Below are positions 24,530 to 33,700 of a DNA stretch of 64,000 bases, in pieces. Within the stretch, counting starts at the first letter, position 1; every line of letters begins with the position of its first letter. The notes under the pieces are model-generated. The model searched no databases, had not been told where the DNA came from, and was given only the letters and a program-made list of their open reading frames with translations. The translations under genes were made by a program, and so were the position numbers. Origin of the DNA: Streptomyces sp. LUP47B (lineage in GTDB: Bacteria > Actinomycetota > Actinomycetes > Streptomycetales > Streptomycetaceae); NCBI RefSeq assembly GCF_001746295.1, contig NZ_MJAH01000002.1, positions 601,762 to 665,761 of the forward strand, written 5' to 3'.

Positions 24530-24601
24530 ACGCGGCTCGACGCCGGGTACAGCGTGTTCAGACCGGCGGGAGAGCAGTGGCCGGCACGCCCGGAAGGGTG
24601 G

Positions 24602-25159
24602 TCAGCCCCTCGTCCTCCGATACCGCGTCAGGACCGCCCCGCCCGACCGCTCCGCCGAGAGGCACTCCAGGTCGGTGGGGGACTTGTCCGCGGGAAAGAG
24701 GCGCTCGCCGGTGCCGAGGATCGTGGGGAAGGTCAGCAGGCGGTACTCGTCGACGAGGTCCTCGGCCATCAGCGCATGTACGACGCTCGTACTGCCGGTG
24801 ACGATCACGTCGCGCTTCTCGCCGTTGACGACGTCGACGAGACCGCCGTCCATGACCCGGGAGTTCCCCCACGCCGAGGTGTCGGTCAGCGTGCGGGAGG
24901 CGACCAGCTTCGGCGCGGCGTTCATCCGCGCCGCGAAGGGGTCGTCCCGCCCGGGCCAGATCCGCGAGAACAACTGCCATGTCGTACGACCCAGCAGCAT
25001 GACCCCGTCGTCGAGGGTGCGGCCGAGCCGGAACTTGTCCCCGGCGACCGTCTCCGGGCCGTGCCGGAAGGCCCAGCCGCCGGTCGGCGTTTCGGCGGAG
25101 CCGTCCGGGTCGGACACGATCCCGTCCAGGGTGACGAACTCGATGACGATGACGCTCAT
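24602..25159 (-). CDS. RibD/dihydrofolate-reductase-fold reductase
   Basis: 185 residues, AAGGGA upstream. VIVIEFVTLDGIVSDPDG is the RibD C-terminal-like beginning; VMLLGRTTWQLFSRIWPGRDDPFA and TGSTSVVHALMAEDLVDEYRLLTFPTILGTGERLF are the following NADPH-binding blocks. It lies 56 bp downstream of an ECF-type sigma factor on the same strand, a frequent pairing for regulators with such reductases, so it may belong to its regulon. Confidence 0.85.
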   Translation of the reverse strand: MSVIVIEFVTLDGIVSDPDGSAETPTGGWAFRHGPETVAGDKFRLGRTLDDGVMLLGRTTWQLFSRIWPGRDDPFAARMNAAPKLVASRTLTDTSAWGNSRVMDGGLVDVVNGEKRDVIVTGSTSVVHALMAEDLVDEYRLLTFPTILGTGERLFPADKSPTDLECLSAERSGGAVLTRYRRTRG

Positions 25160-25215
25160 GGTGGGAGTCCCTTCGGTCGATGCCCGCCTCTACCTACCGG
25201 CGGCACCCGCTCCAC

Positions 25216-26154
25216 TCATCGCTCCCGGCGAATCTCCTCGGAAGAAATCCGCCGGGGCAGGCCGAACGCCTCGAACACCCGCGGATCGGCGAACACGACG
25301 TTGTGCGCGACCCGGCCGGCGGTGACCGTGAACACCTGAAGCGTGTGCAGGCGATGCGAGCCGTCGGGCTCGGGTGCGTACGCGGCGAGCGCGGGCTGGC
25401 CGTTGGCGGTGAGGGGGGTCGTGACCCAGCCCGTACCGCGCATCGCGAACACGCGGTCCATGAACCGGCCGTAATCGCGGCTGCCCCGGTACCACAGCGG
25501 CACCGGCGGCATCTCCAGAACGGCCTCCTCCGTGAGCAGCCGGACGAGCGCGGGGACGTCGGCCGTCTCGAACGCCCGCACATACCGCTGGATCACCGCG
25601 CGGGCCCCGGCGTCGTCCGGCTCCACGACCTCCTCCGCGGCACCTGCCTCCGCGAGGGCGCCGCGGGCCCGCTGGAGCGCGCTGTTGACGGCCGCGGCCG
25701 TGGTCCCCAGCTGCTCGGCGACCTCGGCGGCGGTGAACTCCAGCACCTCACGCAGCACCAGCACGGCACGCTGGCGCGGTGGCAGGACCTGCATCGCCGC
25801 CACCAGCGCGAGCCGCATGTCGGCCCGTACCTCCAGGTCGAACCGTGCGTCGGGGAACGGCTGGAGCCAGGGAACGTCGAGGGCCGGAGTGAGCGGCGCC
25901 CGGGGATCCTCACTCGGCGCACCGAGCCCGGACGGCAACGGCCGCCGCGTACGCCCCTCCAGCGCGGTCAGACACACGTTGGTCGCGATCCGGTACAACC
26001 AGGTCCGCACCGAGGCACGGGTGGGGTCGTACCGGTCCCGGGCCTTCCAGGCGCGCAGCATCGTCTCCTGCACCAGGTCCTCGGCCTCGTGGAACGAGCC
26101 CAGCATCCGGTAGCAGTACGCCACCAACTCACCCCGGTACGGCTCGAGATCCAC
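25216..26154 (-). CDS. ECF-type sigma factor with SnoaL-like C-terminus
   Basis: 312 residues from a GTG. Region 2 is VAYCYRMLGSFHEAEDLVQETMLRAWKARDRYDP (residues about 10-45) and region 4 is LPPRQRAVLVLREVLEFTAAEVAEQLGTTAAAVNSALQRARGAL (about 128-172). The remaining 130 residues form a SnoaL/NTF2-like domain (VIQRYVRAFETADVPALVRLLTEEAVLEMPP) found in SigJ/SigG-like ECFs that lack a separate anti-sigma factor and are controlled by this domain. No anti-sigma gene is near. Confidence 0.85.
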   Translation of the reverse strand: MDLEPYRGELVAYCYRMLGSFHEAEDLVQETMLRAWKARDRYDPTRASVRTWLYRIATNVCLTALEGRTRRPLPSGLGAPSEDPRAPLTPALDVPWLQPFPDARFDLEVRADMRLALVAAMQVLPPRQRAVLVLREVLEFTAAEVAEQLGTTAAAVNSALQRARGALAEAGAAEEVVEPDDAGARAVIQRYVRAFETADVPALVRLLTEEAVLEMPPVPLWYRGSRDYGRFMDRVFAMRGTGWVTTPLTANGQPALAAYAPEPDGSHRLHTLQVFTVTAGRVAHNVVFADPRVFEAFGLPRRISSEEIRRER

Positions 26155-26288
26155 GGGACCAGCATGGCGCACCCGGCGCCCGGATCGCAGGCCACCGTGC
26201 GATCCGCTCCCTGGACGGCACCGGCAGCCCGTAACCCATACGGCCCGGACCACTGGTGACCTCCGCGAACCCGGTGATCACTGGAGGC

Positions 26289-27065
26289 ATGACCCCGCCC
26301 CGCGCCGCCGCCTGCGCTCTCGCCCTCTGTGGGCTTCTCGCCGCCACCGCCTGTTCCGCTCTGTCCACCCCGCCCACCGCTGCCAAGCCGCCGATCACGC
26401 CCCCCACCAGCGCGCCCCCGCCGTCCCCGAAGACGTCCGCCGCTCCCTCCTCCGCCCTCACCGAGGCCATGGCGCGGGCCGCTCTCGTCACCGACGTGGA
26501 CCTCGGGGAGCCCTGGACGCCGACCCAGGGGGTGGCCACCTGGCACGACGGCGTCCTGAAGGCGAAGGCCGACCGGCGGGAGTGCCAGCGGCTGCTCGAC
26601 GCGCTGTACGCCGACGAGTTGTTCGGGGCCGATGCCCAGCCCAGTGCGGTCGTCGGCATGGACGACGAGTGGAACAAGGCGCAGATGCGGTATCAGGTGC
26701 TCGCGCGTCCGCAGGCGGAGATCGACAAGACCCTGGCCTGGCTGAAGGGCCTTCCGCGGACGTGCGCGCAGTTCGGGGCCACCACGACCACCGGGGCCGT
26801 CTTCGGGGTGCAGGTCACCGAGGCGCCGTTGCCGGAGGCGGGGAACGCCCGGCAGGGGCTGCGGGTGTGGCTGACCGGACAGTCCCCGAACGGTCAACCG
26901 ACCACGCTCACGCTGGACGTCGCCGCCGTCCGCGTGGGGGACGACGCGATCAGTGTGACGAACGGCGGCTTGGGCGACGTACAGACGGAGGCCACGCAGG
27001 CCGCCGTACAGCTGGGAGCCCAGCGGCTGACGGAGATCAGGAAGCAGGGGCGGGTGGAGATCTGA
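26289..27065 (+). CDS. Secreted lipoprotein
   Basis: 258 residues from MTPPRAAACAL. Signal and lipobox LLAATAC put the lipid on Cys22; a Pro/Ser/Thr linker of about 45 residues follows. The folded part (about 65-258) has two Cys in RRECQRLL and PRTCAQF, likely a disulfide, and resembles sensor-like lipoproteins of actinobacteria without a name I know. GGAGG lies only one base before this ATG, so an upstream GTG (26256 or 26274) may be the actual start. Confidence 0.7.
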   Translation: MTPPRAAACALALCGLLAATACSALSTPPTAAKPPITPPTSAPPPSPKTSAAPSSALTEAMARAALVTDVDLGEPWTPTQGVATWHDGVLKAKADRRECQRLLDALYADELFGADAQPSAVVGMDDEWNKAQMRYQVLARPQAEIDKTLAWLKGLPRTCAQFGATTTTGAVFGVQVTEAPLPEAGNARQGLRVWLTGQSPNGQPTTLTLDVAAVRVGDDAISVTNGGLGDVQTEATQAAVQLGAQRLTEIRKQGRVEI

Positions 27066-27069
27066 GCGG

Positions 27070-28179
27070 TCAGTCCTCGTCGAACCGCTTCACGTGCCCG
27101 ACCACGTCGTGCGCCACCTCGAGCGCGGTGCGGCTGTCCGCGAAGGCGTCCGCGCGCAGCCGGGCCAGCGCCTCGTCCGAGTCGACGCCCAGCTGCACCA
27201 TGATCATGCCGACGGCCTGGTACACCTCGTCGTGCGCTTTGGCCAGGCCACTGAGCCAGAGGTCGTCGCCCTCGGAACCGTTCTCCTGTCCCCGGGGCAG
27301 TGCCGTCAGGGCCACGGTCATGACGTTGGCCACGAGTTCGGCGATGCGCAGCTCCCGCCGGGTGAGCTCGCCGGGGACGTCCCGGTAGAGGTCGAGGGTG
27401 CCCACGCACACGGTGTCGTTGCCGAGCGGCATCGAGTACACCGCCCGTACCCCCGCGGCGGTGGCCTGCTGGGCGAAGACCGGCCAGCGGTCGGCGTCCC
27501 GGCCGGCCGTCAGATCGGTGGCGAGCACGGCGGCGCGGGACTTGGCGGCGGACGTGCAGGGTCCGTCTCCCAAGGTGGCCTGGAGCTCCGACAGACGCTC
27601 GGCCCGGGGGCTGCTGGCGCTGAGCTGGACGGGCATGCCGTCGCTGCGCAGCGACACGCTCGCGTCGGCCACCGGCAGTAGCCGGACGGCGGCCACGCAC
27701 AGCTTGCCCGGAATCTCCGCGGGGCCGGCGCCCCGCACCCCCTCCGCGATCACATCGGAGACCCGCATGTGATCCCGCTCCACTGCATGGCTGGCCTCGC
27801 GGTCGGGGCCGGCTTGGCGGGGGTGGCCGGCTTCACGGTCCGGGCCCACTTGGTGGGGGTGGCCGGCTTCACGGCCGCGTCCGACGTCGCGTTCGTAGCC
27901 GGCCTCACGGTCCCGCTCGCGGCCGGCGTCACGGTCCCGCCCGACGTCCCGCCCGCGCCCGGCCCCCCGCTCGCGCCCGGCCGCCCGGTCCCGCTCGACC
28001 TGGCGCTCCCGACCGCCCCGACCCTCGCGTTCCGCCGCCGGCCGCGTTTCATCCCCCGGCGCTCCGCACGAGCCGGAAACGTTGTCCCGTCCGGCGTACG
28101 CTCCGGAATCGCCGCCCGCTCCGGAGAACGGACCCGGCTCGTCGCCGTGGGTGTCGCCGCGGTCGTCGGTGGGCCCCAC
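27070..28179 (-). CDS. GAF-ANTAR RNA-binding regulator with repeat-rich N-terminus
   Basis: 369 residues. The GTG at 28179 has AAGGAGG exactly eight bases upstream, which favours this long form over an internal ATG at 27768. Residues 1-137 are low complexity (RERDREAG-type, charged). A GAF domain follows (about 150-290, with VSLRSDGMPVQLSASS and VYSMPLGNDTVCVGTLDLY). The ANTAR domain ends the protein (AHDEVYQAVGMIMVQLGVDSDEALARLRADAFADSRTALEVAHDVVG). ANTAR domains bind tandem RNA hairpins to prevent termination. Target and ligand unknown. Confidence 0.75.
   Translation of the reverse strand: MGPTDDRGDTHGDEPGPFSGAGGDSGAYAGRDNVSGSCGAPGDETRPAAEREGRGGRERQVERDRAAGRERGAGRGRDVGRDRDAGRERDREAGYERDVGRGREAGHPHQVGPDREAGHPRQAGPDREASHAVERDHMRVSDVIAEGVRGAGPAEIPGKLCVAAVRLLPVADASVSLRSDGMPVQLSASSPRAERLSELQATLGDGPCTSAAKSRAAVLATDLTAGRDADRWPVFAQQATAAGVRAVYSMPLGNDTVCVGTLDLYRDVPGELTRRELRIAELVANVMTVALTALPRGQENGSEGDDLWLSGLAKAHDEVYQAVGMIMVQLGVDSDEALARLRADAFADSRTALEVAHDVVGHVKRFDED
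27803..27874 (-). repeat. 36-bp in-frame tandem repeat in ANTAR gene
   Basis: Two 36-bp units in direct tandem encode the 12-residue unit DREAGHPxQxGP, followed by a degenerate third copy (DREASHAVERDH). The repeat lies in the charged N-terminal extension; all differences between units keep the frame. Confidence 0.75.
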
Positions 28180-28396
28180 GACCACCGCCTCCTTCGGTCA
28201 GCGCCGAGCTCGTCCGTCGTCGGCCCCCAAGCGGGCTCGCCGGGGGCGGGGGGCGCCGCTCATGGCGTACCCACCCAGGGGCACCGCCCGGCTACCCCTC
28301 GTCCACCGGCCGAAACACCCAGGACGGACATGGCGGACCGGCACTCCCCGCTGTTCCGACGGCGTACAGAAACACCCCGTCGCGGGCCCGGGGTCC

Positions 28397-29743
28397 TCAC
28401 AGAGGGGGCTGGGCGGGGGCCGGGCCGAGGGTGGTGGTGCCGGGGGCCGTGCGGTGGCGGAGGCCCGTCCGGTACGCGTCCAGTGCCGCCTCGACCCGTC
28501 CCGTACGGCGCAGCAGATCGCCCAGCAGTCGGCACAGGTCGGCCAGGTCACCGACGGCGCCGGCCCGCTCCAGGAGGCTCAGGGCGCGGACGTAGTGCTC
28601 CTCGGCGGCCTCGGTGTCCCGGGCGTCCTCGGCGATGATCCCGAGGAGGCGGTGGGCGGCGGCGGAGTGCAGGGCGCCGCGCTCGGAGCTGAGGTCGCTG
28701 AGCACGCCGTGGAGCAGGGCGGCGGCCTCGTCGGACTTGCCGCGCCGGTGCAGCACATCGGCGAGCTCGACGGCGGCCTGGCTGGAGTAGAGGGCGGCCC
28801 GCTTGGCGGAGAGCATGTCGAGGGCCTGTCTCAACTCGTCCTCGGCGCGCTCCAGTTCGCCGTTCTGGGCGTAGACGTATCCGCGCATCCAGTGGCAGTT
28901 GGCGAGCTCGGTACGGATCTGGAGCCGGCGGTAGAGCTCAGCGGCCTTGGCGAGGGAGGCGTCGGCCTCGGCGAGGCGGCCCTCGGCGAGCAGGGTGCGG
29001 GCGACGGACCGGTGCATCCGGGCGACGAGGGCGGGGTCGCCGGCCTGCGGGGCGAGCGCCAGGGCGAGTTCGGCGGCCTGGGCGGCGCGGGCGTGGGCGC
29101 CCATGTCCATGTAGGGGCCGATGACGCTGGCGTAGAGGAGGAGCAGTGCGTCGGGGTCGTGGAGGCCACCGCGGTTGAGCTCGTCGATGGTGGATTCCAA
29201 CAGGTAGACGGAGTAGCGGAGTTCACCGGTGAGGTAGTGCGCGAGGGCGCGTCCGCGCAGGGCGGGGACACGGGCGGGCAGGGGTACGTCGTCGCCGAGG
29301 GCCTTCTCGGCCCGCTCGAAGTACTGGCGTGCGAAGCCCAGCTCGCCCGTCTCCACGGCGCACTCGCCGAGCCCGAGCAGGGCGGCGGCCCGCACCTCGG
29401 CGAGGTCGAGCGCGTCGGCCTCGGCGAGCAGACGGCCGTACTGCGCGGCGGACTCCTCGGCCTCCCCGGTGGCGAGGGTGCGCTGGGCCTCGGTGAGGCG
29501 CAGGCGCAGATCGGTGACGAGACGGGCCGGACGGCCGGTCGTCAGTTCCTCGAACCCGACGCCGAGGCGGTCGGCGAGATGCCGGAGCGCGTCGTCGGAG
29601 GGGCGCACCCGCCCGGACTCCAGAGTGGAGATGTAGGCCGGTGTGTACGCCGGTTCGGCCAGCTGTTTCTGTGTCAGTCCGCGTTCGACCCGCAGCTGCT
29701 GCACCCGTCGCCCGATGACGCCCGGGTCGTCCCGCTCCGACAT
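28397..29743 (-). CDS. XRE helix-turn-helix regulator with TPR domain
   Basis: 448 residues with GGGGAG seven bases before the ATG. The N-terminal XRE domain is GRRVQQLRVERGLTQKQLAEPAYTPAYISTLESGRVRPSDDALRHLADRLGV (about 10-62). The rest is a long all-helical solenoid of roughly eight to ten TPR units, e.g. LLGLGECAVETGELGFARQYFERAEKAL and CHWMRGYVYAQNGELERAEDELRQAL. HTH plus TPR is the architecture of RRNPP regulators, which bind small peptides. It is divergent from a 68-residue exported peptide gene across a 30-bp palindrome, so autoregulation and peptide sensing are plausible. Confidence 0.85.
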   Translation of the reverse strand: MSERDDPGVIGRRVQQLRVERGLTQKQLAEPAYTPAYISTLESGRVRPSDDALRHLADRLGVGFEELTTGRPARLVTDLRLRLTEAQRTLATGEAEESAAQYGRLLAEADALDLAEVRAAALLGLGECAVETGELGFARQYFERAEKALGDDVPLPARVPALRGRALAHYLTGELRYSVYLLESTIDELNRGGLHDPDALLLLYASVIGPYMDMGAHARAAQAAELALALAPQAGDPALVARMHRSVARTLLAEGRLAEADASLAKAAELYRRLQIRTELANCHWMRGYVYAQNGELERAEDELRQALDMLSAKRAALYSSQAAVELADVLHRRGKSDEAAALLHGVLSDLSSERGALHSAAAHRLLGIIAEDARDTEAAEEHYVRALSLLERAGAVGDLADLCRLLGDLLRRTGRVEAALDAYRTGLRHRTAPGTTTLGPAPAQPPL

Positions 29744-29796
29744 GGCCAACTCCCCAAGCCCCTCTTGCCGTTCGGCTCTCGCAGCCCCTAGGTTAA

Positions 29797-29826
29797 ACGG
29801 CGTATTAACCCTGCTTAATACGCCGT
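29797..29826. promoter_or_regulatory. 30-bp perfect palindrome between XRE-TPR gene and peptide gene
   Basis: Arms ACGGCGTATTAA (29797-29808) and TTAATACGCCGT (29815-29826) are exact reverse complements around CCCTGC. TAATAC in each arm could serve as -10 for the divergent genes. Length, perfection and AT content are far above chance for this genome, so an operator for the XRE-TPR protein is likely. Confidence 0.8.
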
Positions 29827-29833
29827 CACCGCC

Positions 29834-30040
29834 ATGGGTACTCACCGCCACCGCTGCGAGGTCGCCGTGCTCGAACGCACCAGCACCACCGCGCGCTACG
29901 CCAGGGGTTTCGCCGCTGCGGTCGTGGCCGTGGCCACACTGGTCCTGGCCGCCAACGCGGGGCCGGCGAAGGCGTCGGGGGAGAGACCGGCCGAGCAGGC
30001 GGATCAGGTCCAGCAGGTCACCCGGCACTCATCGGAGTGA
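29834..30040 (+). CDS. Short exported peptide precursor, divergent from XRE-TPR regulator
   Basis: 68 residues. A basic start is followed by a hydrophobic helix (FAAAVVAVATLVLAANAGPAKA) with signal-peptidase-like AxA sites, leaving a short charged tail SGERPAEQADQVQQVTRHSSE. An alternative GTG at 29867 with GAGG upstream would give 57 residues and a better signal peptide. I know no family. The position opposite a TPR-type regulator suggests either a signalling peptide or a small wall protein controlled by it. Confidence 0.6.
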   Translation: MGTHRHRCEVAVLERTSTTARYARGFAAAVVAVATLVLAANAGPAKASGERPAEQADQVQQVTRHSSE

Positions 30041-30061
30041 GACCGGCTGCGGAAGCGGTCC

Positions 30062-30628
30062 TCAGAGCTGGAACTCCGCGGGCTGCAGGCCCAGGGTCGC
30101 GCAGGCCTCCCGCAGGATCGACTGCTCCGCCTGGGAGAAGTGACCGTCGGCGCCGGCGATGACGATGCCGGTCTGGATCACCGCGCGCGCCTCGGTGGGC
30201 TTCTTGGCGGCCTTGGCGATGTCCTGGAGCGCCTCCGCCTTGCCCTGCGCGAAGTTGCGGGTGAGCTGGTCCACATGCTTGTGGAAGCGGGTGCGCAGCT
30301 GCTCCGGCGGGAAGTTCTGCAGCACCTCGTTACCGAGGATCAGCGACTCCATCTGCTGGATCTCGGCCGCGTCCACATGGCCGTCCGCCGCAGCGACCAG
30401 GGCGCACATCGCCATGCTGGCGTCGCGGTAGGCGCCGCTCTTCAGCTCGGTCTTGAGGGAGCCGAGCTGCGTCTTCAGCACACCGACGAGCTGGGCGCGC
30501 GAACCACCGCGAGAGGCGCCGCGCGAGGCGCCGTGTCCGGCCGTGCCACCGGTCGTCGTGCCGCGCCCGCCCTGCGCCTGCTGCTGCAGGTTCTTGGCCT
30601 GGTCCTTGAGCCGGTCGAACAGTGCCAT
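30062..30628 (-). CDS. TerB-family protein
   Basis: 188 residues. MALFDRLKDQAKNLQQQAQ is a coiled-coil-like start, then a Gly/Ser/Arg-rich linker. The TerB domain spans about 60-185: DASMAMCALVAAADGHVDAAEIQQMESLI and VIQTGIVIAGADGHFSQAEQSILREACATLGL, the two AADGHxxxxE metal-binding loops. TerB proteins bind metal and take part in tellurite/stress complexes with TerD-type proteins. No ter gene is adjacent; the vWA protein at 47.4 kb has a TerF-like domain. Confidence 0.85.
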   Translation of the reverse strand: MALFDRLKDQAKNLQQQAQGGRGTTTGGTAGHGASRGASRGGSRAQLVGVLKTQLGSLKTELKSGAYRDASMAMCALVAAADGHVDAAEIQQMESLILGNEVLQNFPPEQLRTRFHKHVDQLTRNFAQGKAEALQDIAKAAKKPTEARAVIQTGIVIAGADGHFSQAEQSILREACATLGLQPAEFQL

Positions 30629-30701
30629 TGACGTCACCTCGGTACTCGTCTGAGTGATCTCACCCCGGCAACGGCCGAGCCCGGGTAAAGGTTCCCCCAA
30701 G

Positions 30702-30737
30702 CCGACCGGGCCGACCGGGCCGACCGGGCCGACCGGA
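30702..30737. repeat. Four tandem copies of CCGACCGGG
   Basis: A 9-bp unit is repeated four times, the last with one change (CCGACCGGA). It lies between the TerB start and the stop of the STAND gene and encodes nothing. Confidence 0.8.
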
Positions 30738-30746
30738 TCAGCAGGG

Positions 30747-33700
30747 TCAGCCGCACACCCTCCGGTACGGCACCTCCGGAACGTAGGTCCGCCACTGCGC
30801 CCGGCTCAGCCCCGCGCCGCCCGCCCGCGCGCACACCTTCTCCAGCACCCGCCCCGGATCGACGGGGTACTTCTGGAGCGGGACGTGCGCGCTCCCCGCG
30901 TACAGGGTCGAACCGTCGGCGCCGAAGGCGAGCGTGTCGATCTCCTCGCCCGGCGTGGTCAATGGGCTGCCCAGCGGCTGCTGGGTGGCGACGTCCCACA
31001 GCTGGAGGCTGCCCGCGGTGCCCGCGACGGCCAGCGTGCCGCCGTCCGGGCTGAAGGCGAGCGCGCTCACGCCCTCGGGGTCGGCGGCGAGCGGCGCGGG
31101 GAAGACGTTGCGCAGGACGCCCTCGCGGCGGGTGAGGTGCTGGGCCCACAGGGCGACCCGTCCGGTGCCGTCGCCCGCCGCCAGCAGCGAACCGTCGGCG
31201 GTGAAGGCGAGCGCGCCGATCTGGTCGCCCTGGACCAGGTCGAGCCGGGTGACGCGGCCCGCGGGCAGGACGGCGGTGCGGCCGTCGGCGACCAGGAGTC
31301 GGCCGTCGGGGCGGACGGCCAGGTGGGCGGCGGTCACGTCGGTGACCAGCTTCGTACGGCGTCGGCGGGCGACGTCCCACACCTCGTCGGCGACCGTGCC
31401 CAGGCCGGTGAAACGGGCGGCGACCAGGGTGCGGCCGCCCGCGCCGAGGGCCAGGCCGATCGCCGCCCCGCCCGGCAGGTCCAGCGTGGCCACCGCCCGC
31501 GCGCGGTGCACGTCCCACACGGCGATCGGCTGGGCCACCGCCTCCCGGCCGGGTGCCGAGACGCCGTAGGCGAACCGGGTGCCGTCGGTGCTGAAGGCCG
31601 CCACGGGCAGGGTGTCGGCGGGGACGGTGGGCAGGGCCGGGTCGGCGGAGGCGGGGACCCGCACCGGGGGGAAGGTGTGCAGGACGCGGCCGTCGGAGGT
31701 CGCGTGGAGCCGGAAGACGTAGTGGTCGCCGGTGCGGCTCGCGGTGGCGTAGCGGTGGCCGTCCGGGCTCAGCCGGACCTCGTCCACCGGGCCGGTCCGC
31801 CAGCCGTGGGTGACGGACGCGCCGAGGTCGAGGGTGTGGACGGTGCCGCCCTCGACGTAGCGCAGGGTGCGGCCGTCGCGGTCCCAGCGCAGGCCGCCGT
31901 AGAGGTGCTGGTTGCTGAGGGTGTGCCGCAGGACGGGCGCGCCCGGGTCGGTGAGCCGCCACACGCGCACCTCCTCGTGGTCGGCGGTGGCCATGAAGGC
32001 GCCGTCGGGGCTGACGGACAGGTACTGCACGCCGGTGTCGTCGAGCTCGGCGATCCGGCGGCCCGTGCCGGTGTCCCAGACGCGCACTCCGCTGCCGGTG
32101 ACGGCGGCCAGCCGGCCGGTGCCGAGGGCGAGGAGGGAGGTGTCCGCGCCGCAGACGTGGTCCTTCCGCCAGGCGCCGGGCAGGGCGCGGCCGGTGGCGG
32201 TGTCCCACAGCTGCGGGATCCCCTGCGAGGAGCAGACGGCCACGCGCGTGCCGTCGGCGCTCACCTCGGGATCCGCGGTCTCCGGGGCCGGGGTCTCGAA
32301 CAGCACCCGGCCGTCGGTGACCGAGCGCAGCCGTACCGCGGAACCCTCGGTGGTGAGGACGGCGCGGCCGTCGGCGGTGAGGTCGACGTCGCCGGTGTCC
32401 CGCAGGGTCACGGATCCGCCGGTCCAGCGGCCGGTGACGGTGTCCCACAGGCGGACGGTCGCGTAGTCGCTGCCGGTGACGGCGAGCACCCGCGTCTGCG
32501 GGCCGACCCCGGTCACCGTGCCCCGCGGCACCTTTCCCGAGCCGGTGCGCCGGTGGGTGGTCACGTCCCAGGTGCGCCACTCGCCGCCGTCGGCGCTGAG
32601 CAGGACACGGCCGTCGGCGGTGAGCATGCGCCGCACTCCGTCGCCGGGCGTGGGGTCGGTGAAGGTGTCCGTCTCCGCCTGGGCGAGGGAGCCGAGCAGG
32701 GCGCGGCGGGTCTCGGGAAGTTCGGCCACCCGCCAGGCGGCGGCCCCGAGCAGCAGCGCGGTGCGCGGGTCGGTGGTGCGCAGCGCGTCGGCGACGTCGG
32801 CGACCCGGCGGGCCGCGTTCTGGGTGCGCCCGCGCCGGTTGTCGTCGTACTCGCGGTAGACCGCGAACGCCGTCAGCAGGGCGACCGCGAGGACGGCGGA
32901 CAGGGACACGGTCAGGGCGCGGTGTCTGCGGCTGATCCGGGTGGCGGCCCGGCGTTCGCTCTCGCGGGCCCCGACGGCGGCGGCGAGGAAGGTCCGCTCG
33001 GTCACGGTCAGCGCGGGATCGGTCCGGTGGTCCGGGAAGAGTTCCTCGGCGCGGGCCAGCCGGGTGCCCCGGTACAGATCGCCGGGGTCACGGTCGTGCT
33101 CCACCCAGGTGCGGGCCGCGTCCGCGAGCATCCGGTGGTGGCGCAGGCGCGCGCGGTCCTCCTCCAGCCAGCCGTGCAGCCGGGGCCAACAGCTGATGAG
33201 CGCCTCGTGGGCGAGCTGGACGCCGTCCTCGTCGGCGGTCAGCAGCCGGGCCGCGGTCAGGCGCTCCACCACGGCCGGCACGTCCGGGTCCGCCCACTCG
33301 GCCAGTTCGGCCCGGGTGAGGGGGCGCCGGGTGTCGGGGGTGCCCTGGCCGGGGACGACCATGCGCAGCAGCAGATGGCGGGCGGCGCGGGCCTGGGCCG
33401 GGGTCAGGGCGCCGTACATCTCCTCGGCGGTCGCCGCGATCGCGCCGCGCACCCCGCCGGCGGACTCGTATCCGGCGAGGGTGAGCATGCGGCCCTTGCG
33501 GCGCCGCCAGGTCTCCAGGAGGGCGTGCGCGAGCATCGGCAGGCCGCCGGGCTCGCCCTGGACCTCCTCCACCAGGCGAGCGGTCAGCGTCCGTTCGACC
33601 AGGAACCCGGCCGCCCGGGCCGGTCCGACCACCGCCTCGCGCAGTTCCTCGGCGGTCATCGGGCCGAGCAGCAGCCCGGCACCGCGCAGGGCGTCCGCGA

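Noticed and set aside
28082..29791. 569-codon plus-strand frame over the XRE-TPR gene
   Set aside because: Gly/Val/Glu-rich antisense translation without any domain; the minus-strand gene has HTH, TPR units and ribosome binding site.
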